This document shows positions 7,226-10,573 of a stretch of DNA of 10,573 nt, one piece after another. The notes under the pieces were generated by a model. The model was not told the DNA's origin, ran no database searches, and saw only the letters and a list, made by a program, of their open reading frames with translations. The translations under genes and the position numbers were made by a program. Source of the DNA: Pseudomonadota bacterium (GTDB lineage Bacteria > Pseudomonadota > Alphaproteobacteria > Rhizobiales > Beijerinckiaceae); the NCBI GenBank assembly GCA_023452965.1, contig JAEXUU010000203.1:1-10573 (forward strand), written 5' to 3'. Positions within the stretch are counted from its first letter, which is position 1, and each line of letters begins with the position of its first letter.

Positions 7226-7255
7226 GCGAAGCGCAAAAATCGACCGCCGGCGGCC
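7180..7255. repeat. Pair of identical 12-bp GC-rich repeats
   Basis: CCGCCGGCGGCC occurs at about 7180-7191 and at 7244-7255, start to start 64 bases apart. Each copy contains the 10-bp palindrome CCGCC-GGCGG. They flank the candidate ATG of the EAL gene. They may be a binding-site pair or simply GC-rich coincidence. Confidence 0.3.
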
Positions 7256-7271
7256 AACGACTTGCGCCTCG

Positions 7272-9095
7272 CTAGCGCGGTCGCAGCCCTCCGGAGTTGA
7301 TCACCGCCAGGATCCGCTCGGCGACCTCCGTGGAGAAGCCCCGCCGGGCGAGATAGAGCCGCGCATCGAGATCGAAGAGCGGCACCTTCTGCCGCAAGGT
7401 TTGAAGCGCATGGTCCAGCGCGAAGCTGTCACCGCTCGCCGCAGCTGCCATGGCGCGGCCGATCAGGCCGAGAGGCGTCTCCTCGGCGTTGATCAGGGCC
7501 GCATGCGCGTCCGCCAGCTTGGTCGCTCCGGTGAGATAGGCGGCGAGATACAGGTAGAAATCGTACCAGGGCGGCCGACCATTGGAGAGCGCGACAGCCC
7601 GCTCGAGCAGAGGCAGCCCCTCCGCCGGCCGATTGAGCTGGACATAGCGTGCGCCGACGGAAGCAAGCACGTCGGGATCGTAGGGATTGCGCGCCAGCGC
7701 CTCCTGCCCGGATTTCAGCGCATCCTCGATCGCGCCGCGCAGGAACAGGGCATCCATCATCACCTGATGCGCCCGGGCGCTAGCGGGGGCAAGCCTGACC
7801 GCGGTGACCGCGGCGGCGAGCGCCCGGTCGAGCGCGGAGCCCGGACGGGCGTTGAAGTCCGAGGAGTACTCGTCGAGGGTCAGCAGCGCGAGCTGCGACC
7901 AGGCCGGGTGGAATTCCGGATCGCGGGCAACGATACCCTCCAGGCAGGTGCGGGCCGCCAGATGGTCCTCCGCCCTCATCGTCCGACGCAGGTTCACCGC
8001 AAGGAAAAGACAGCCGGCCTCCGGCGTCGGCGGCGCCAGACGGGCATCGGCATGCAACACGCCGAAGGGCTGGGCCAGCCGGATCGCCAGCTGCTGGGCC
8101 GTGTCGCGCAGCCTGGCTGCGTCGCTGAAGTCGCCAATGCTGCGCTCGCGCGAGGTGGTCCAGACGACGCGGCCGCCTTTGGCGGTGCTGAGCCGCGCAT
8201 GGCCCTCGATCGCGTCGCCGACCCGCGAGAAGCTGACCGTCAGGACATAATCTGCGCCGTCTCCCGAGCGTGTCATCGGCTCCGGCAGCTTGACGACCAG
8301 GAGATCGTCGAAGCGCGCCATCGTGTCCGCGACCTGGCGAACGAAATTGCGGGTGATGTCGTCAAGTGAAGGGTCGGTCACCGTTTCCGCAACCTCGACC
8401 GAAACGACCGGGAGGCGCGCCTTGACCGGTACCACCGCCTGGACCGTCGGCAGCGGAGCCGAGCGCGGCGCGGCGGGTGGCGGCGGCAATTGCGAGGCGA
8501 GGTCCGGCAACTGCGCCGCCGTCTTTCCTGGCCCCTGCGCGCGCCAATACCAGAACGCGATCGCGGCAAAGGCTAGCAACAGCCCAAGGCCCGCGACATA
8601 GAGCCAGTAGCGCGAAGGCCGCGCAGCAGCCGCGCCGTTCTCGACCGGCGCCGCCCTCTCCCCTTGTGCTTCTTGCGCCTCAACCCCGTCGTGAGCGGGA
8701 ACCTCCTCCTCCGCCGGAAGCCCCAGCGGCGCGACGCGCTCGAAGGCCGGGACATAGGCCCCGACGGGAACGGTGATGCGCACGGGATCGGCGACGCCAT
8801 CGGCGGCGAAATAGAGATTCAACGCCTTGCGCAGGCGCCCAGCCTCGACGCGGACGATAGGGTCCGTCTGCGGATCGAAATCGGGCGAGCGGCCGAAGGC
8901 CTCGACCGCGATCGTGTAGCCCTTCAGCTCTGCAGCACGCCCCGCCAGGGTCTGCTCGACGATATAGCCCAGGAACGCCGTCAGCTGCGGGGCGGCCCGG
9001 AAGATATCGGAGGCGAGCACGCGCTCAAGCTGCGCGCGGATCTCATCCGGCGAGAGCCCATCGTCTCTGTCCAGAGCTGAGGCGCGAACGACCAT
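7272..9095 (-). CDS. Membrane protein with N-terminal winged-helix-like domain and C-terminal TPR-like repeats
   Basis: Protein of 607 residues. The N-terminal domain (about 16-120) contains ELKGYTIAVEAFGR (56-69), FDPQTDPIVRVEAGRLRKAL (73-92) and ITVPVGAYVPAFE (107-119). This pattern heads many proteins loosely annotated as adenylate cyclase or TolB/TPR proteins and looks like a winged-helix DNA-binding module; no cyclase catalytic domain is present. One membrane helix follows (163-184), then a Pro-rich linker (about 196-216), an alpha/beta domain (about 228-345) resembling the TolB-N/FlgO-type fold, and TPR-like helical repeats (about 380-540). The expected topology is DNA-binding domain inside, TPR region in the periplasm, as in CadC/ToxR-type regulators; this is inferred. 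ATG 9095 is used. Its upstream GGAGGGG is 20 bases away, too far, and would better fit an in-frame CTG at 9110. It precedes the EAL gene on the same strand and is divergent from the aminotransferase gene. Confidence 0.82.
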   Translation of the reverse strand: MVVRASALDRDDGLSPDEIRAQLERVLASDIFRAAPQLTAFLGYIVEQTLAGRAAELKGYTIAVEAFGRSPDFDPQTDPIVRVEAGRLRKALNLYFAADGVADPVRITVPVGAYVPAFERVAPLGLPAEEEVPAHDGVEAQEAQGERAAPVENGAAAARPSRYWLYVAGLGLLLAFAAIAFWYWRAQGPGKTAAQLPDLASQLPPPPAAPRSAPLPTVQAVVPVKARLPVVSVEVAETVTDPSLDDITRNFVRQVADTMARFDDLLVVKLPEPMTRSGDGADYVLTVSFSRVGDAIEGHARLSTAKGGRVVWTTSRERSIGDFSDAARLRDTAQQLAIRLAQPFGVLHADARLAPPTPEAGCLFLAVNLRRTMRAEDHLAARTCLEGIVARDPEFHPAWSQLALLTLDEYSSDFNARPGSALDRALAAAVTAVRLAPASARAHQVMMDALFLRGAIEDALKSGQEALARNPYDPDVLASVGARYVQLNRPAEGLPLLERAVALSNGRPPWYDFYLYLAAYLTGATKLADAHAALINAEETPLGLIGRAMAAAASGDSFALDHALQTLRQKVPLFDLDARLYLARRGFSTEVAERILAVINSGGLRPR

Positions 9096-9140
9096 TGGGG
9101 CGTGGTCCAGTGTTCCCCTCCTTCAAACTACGCCGGAAAC

Positions 9141-9151
9141 GACGTTACGTC
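9141..9151. repeat. 11-bp palindrome upstream of the divergent membrane TPR gene
   Basis: GACGT-T-ACGTC is a perfect inverted repeat around a central T, 46 bases upstream of the membrane TPR gene start and 121 bases upstream of the aminotransferase start. It is a possible operator. It shares GACG-NNN-CGTC with the palindrome at 3947-3959. Confidence 0.35.
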
Positions 9152-9210
9152 ATCCGCGCAGGCGCCGCCTGTCGCTCGCGCAACGCAGGGATGCCCCGCC
9201 CGACCGCGGA

Positions 9211-9238
9211 TTTACAGCCCGTAGCACGCTGCTAGGCT
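9211..9238 (+). promoter_or_regulatory. Candidate promoter of the aminotransferase gene with internal inverted repeat
   Basis: TTTACA (9211-9216) resembles a -35 box; after 16 bases comes TAGGCT (9233-9238), a poor -10 box, about 34 bases before the start codon. Between them lies TAGCA-CGC-TGCTA (9222-9234), an inverted repeat that would place a bound regulator over the spacer. An AT-rich TTTTAAAAAA run follows at 9246-9255. Weak evidence. Confidence 0.3.
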
Positions 9239-9271
9239 GAGGACGTTTTAAAAAACTAAAGGGATCGGATC

Positions 9272-10573
9272 ATGACTTCTGCGACGGGCGCCATCGCCAC
9301 GCCGAACGACCTTGAAGCCTACTGGATGCCCTTCACGGCGAACCGGTCGTTCAAGCAGAACCCGCGCATGGTCGCCCGGGCCGAGGGCATGTTCTACTAC
9401 ACCCCCGAGGGCAAGCCGGTGATGGACGGCACCGCCGGGCTCTGGTGCTGCAATGCCGGCCACGCCCGCGAGCCGATCATCCAGGCGATCCAGGCGCAGG
9501 CGCGCGAGCTCGATTACGCCCCCTCCTTCCAGTACGGCCACCCCAAGGTCTTCGCCGCGGCCGCCCGCATCGCGGCACTGGCGCCCGGCGATCTCGACCA
9601 TGTCTTCTTCGCCGGCTCCGGCTCGGAAGCGGCGGACTCGGCCCTGAAGATCGCCCTCGCCTATTGGAACGTCTCGGGCAAGGGCTCGAAGACCCGGCTG
9701 ATCGGCCGAGAGCGCGGCTATCACGGCGTCGGCTTCGGCGGCATCTCGGTCGGCGGCATGGTCAACAACCGCAAGTTCTTCGGCGGGCTGCTCACCGGCA
9801 CCGACCACATCTCGCACACCTATGACCGCGAGAAGCAGGCCTTCAGCAAGGGCGAGCCGGAATACGGCGCGCATTTCGCCGATGATCTCGAGCGCGTCGT
9901 CGCGCTGCACGACGCCTCGACCATCGCGGCGGTGATCGTCGAGCCGATGGCCGGCTCGACCGGCGGGCTGCCGGCGCCGAAGGGCTATCTCAAGCGCCTG
10001 CGCGAGCTCTGCGACAAGCACGGCATCCTCCTGATCTTCGACGAGGTCATCACCGGCTTCGGCCGTCTCGGCTTCGCCTTCGCCGCCGAACGCTACGGCG
10101 TCGTCCCCGACATGATCACCTTCGCCAAGGGCGTGACCTCGGGCACGGTGCCGATGGGCGGCGTGATCGTGCGCAAGCACATCTACGACGCTTTCATGAA
10201 CGGGCCGGACAACGTCATCGAGCTGTTCCACGGCTACACCTATTCCGGCCACCCGCTGGCAGCGGCTGCCTGCCTCGCCACGCTCGACATCTATCGCGAG
10301 GAGGGCCTGTTCGAGCGCGCCCGCGCCATGGAGCCGATGTGGGCGGATGCGGTGATGAGCCTGAAGGGCGAGCCCAACGTCGTCGACATCCGCACGGTCG
10401 GCCTGGTCGGTGCCGTCGATCTCGCACCGCGCGCCGATGGCGTCGGCAAGCGCGCCTTCGAGGCGATGGACCGCCTGTTCCGCGAGGAAGGGCTGATGGT
10501 CCGCACCGCCGCCGACACGATCGCCTTCTCGCCGCCGCTGATCATCACAGAGAGCCAGGTCGAGGAGTTGATC
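9272..10573 (+). CDS. Omega-amino acid--pyruvate aminotransferase (class III, PLP-dependent), 3' end outside the window
   Basis: Transfers the amino group of beta-alanine or another omega-amino acid or amine to pyruvate, giving alanine and a semialdehyde; cytoplasmic. 434 residues are present, and the family usually has about 440-450, so only the last few are missing. The fold-type I pattern is intact: YWMPFTANR (17-25), GTAGLWCCNAGH (53-64), the PLP-phosphate loop GSGSEA (115-120), YHG (150-152), FDEVITGFGR (256-265) with PLP-pairing Asp257, Lys286 for the Schiff base in FAKGVTSG, HGYTYSGHP (320-328), and Arg411. It closely follows the Pseudomonas putida omega-amino acid:pyruvate transaminase sequence as I remember it. 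The start has GGGA 7 bases upstream. Beta-alanine is the expected substrate, but taurine or polyamine-derived amines are possible. A semialdehyde dehydrogenase gene often follows such genes and may lie just beyond the edge. Confidence 0.94.
   Translation, partial: MTSATGAIATPNDLEAYWMPFTANRSFKQNPRMVARAEGMFYYTPEGKPVMDGTAGLWCCNAGHAREPIIQAIQAQARELDYAPSFQYGHPKVFAAAARIAALAPGDLDHVFFAGSGSEAADSALKIALAYWNVSGKGSKTRLIGRERGYHGVGFGGISVGGMVNNRKFFGGLLTGTDHISHTYDREKQAFSKGEPEYGAHFADDLERVVALHDASTIAAVIVEPMAGSTGGLPAPKGYLKRLRELCDKHGILLIFDEVITGFGRLGFAFAAERYGVVPDMITFAKGVTSGTVPMGGVIVRKHIYDAFMNGPDNVIELFHGYTYSGHPLAAAACLATLDIYREEGLFERARAMEPMWADAVMSLKGEPNVVDIRTVGLVGAVDLAPRADGVGKRAFEAMDRLFREEGLMVRTAADTIAFSPPLIITESQVEELI

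Noticed and set aside
5645..7300. Plus-strand open frame of 551 codons opposite the EAL gene
   Set aside because: Arg/Gln/Leu-rich translation with no recognisable domain; the minus strand has a clear EAL domain, so this is a GC-driven shadow.
7224..8369. Plus-strand open frame of 381 codons opposite the TPR gene
   Set aside because: No domain motif or Shine-Dalgarno; it lies wholly against the TPR protein and the EAL gene start.
9248..10252. Minus-strand open frame of 334 codons opposite the aminotransferase
   Set aside because: Repetitive Asp/Gly/Ala/Val/Arg translation typical of antisense reading; the plus strand has every class III aminotransferase motif.
1..10573. Defence system, mobile island, toxin-antitoxin, CRISPR or prophage content
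   Set aside because: All eight genes belong to housekeeping, metabolic or signalling families, and no direct-repeat array, integrase, transposase or att-like duplication was seen.

Overview
The window is GC-rich, densely packed chromosomal DNA, most likely from an alphaproteobacterium of the order Hyphomicrobiales (Rhizobiales), perhaps close to Bosea. The clues are the ribF-ileS order, a neighbouring TIGR01459-type HAD protein and MaoC-type protein, a membrane-anchored degenerate EAL protein, and CATCCT...AGGATG intergenic inverted repeats of the kind common in this group. The genus is a guess; the order is fairly secure. It looks like core genome: I see no transposase, integrase, phage gene, CRISPR array, tRNA or rRNA. 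No stretch longer than 300 bases lacks a gene; the longest gap is the 270 bases between the maoC-like and cheY-like genes.

Layout. Positions 1-3817 hold a minus-strand block read in the order maoC-like, ribF, ileS; ileS runs off the left edge without its C-terminal region. A lone plus-strand CheY-type receiver gene (4088-4471) follows, divergent from maoC, with a 13-bp palindrome between the two genes and two stem-loops in its leader. It converges on the next minus-strand genes across a 196-base gap holding a perfect 19-bp-arm hairpin and a second, imperfect repeat. Positions 4668-9095 carry three minus-strand genes read in the order: membrane protein with an N-terminal winged-helix-like domain and C-terminal TPR-like region; membrane-anchored degenerate EAL (TipF-like) protein; class IIA HAD hydrolase. 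At the right edge an omega-amino acid:pyruvate aminotransferase gene (9272 onward) runs rightwards, divergent from the membrane TPR gene, and is cut just before its end.

How the genes may work together. RibF makes FMN and FAD, and IleRS charges tRNA-Ile; their linkage is ordinary housekeeping synteny. The CheY-like protein and the TipF-like protein both point to flagellar control, but they are on opposite strands and separated by the HAD gene, so a functional link is only inferred. The membrane-bound putative regulator facing the aminotransferase gene resembles a regulator-target pair, also inferred. I found no clearly new multi-gene system. The points most worth following are the predicted non-catalytic EAL protein, the CadC-like layout of the TPR protein, the structured cheY leader, and two similar GACG-NNN-CGTC palindromes, one in each divergent gene gap.
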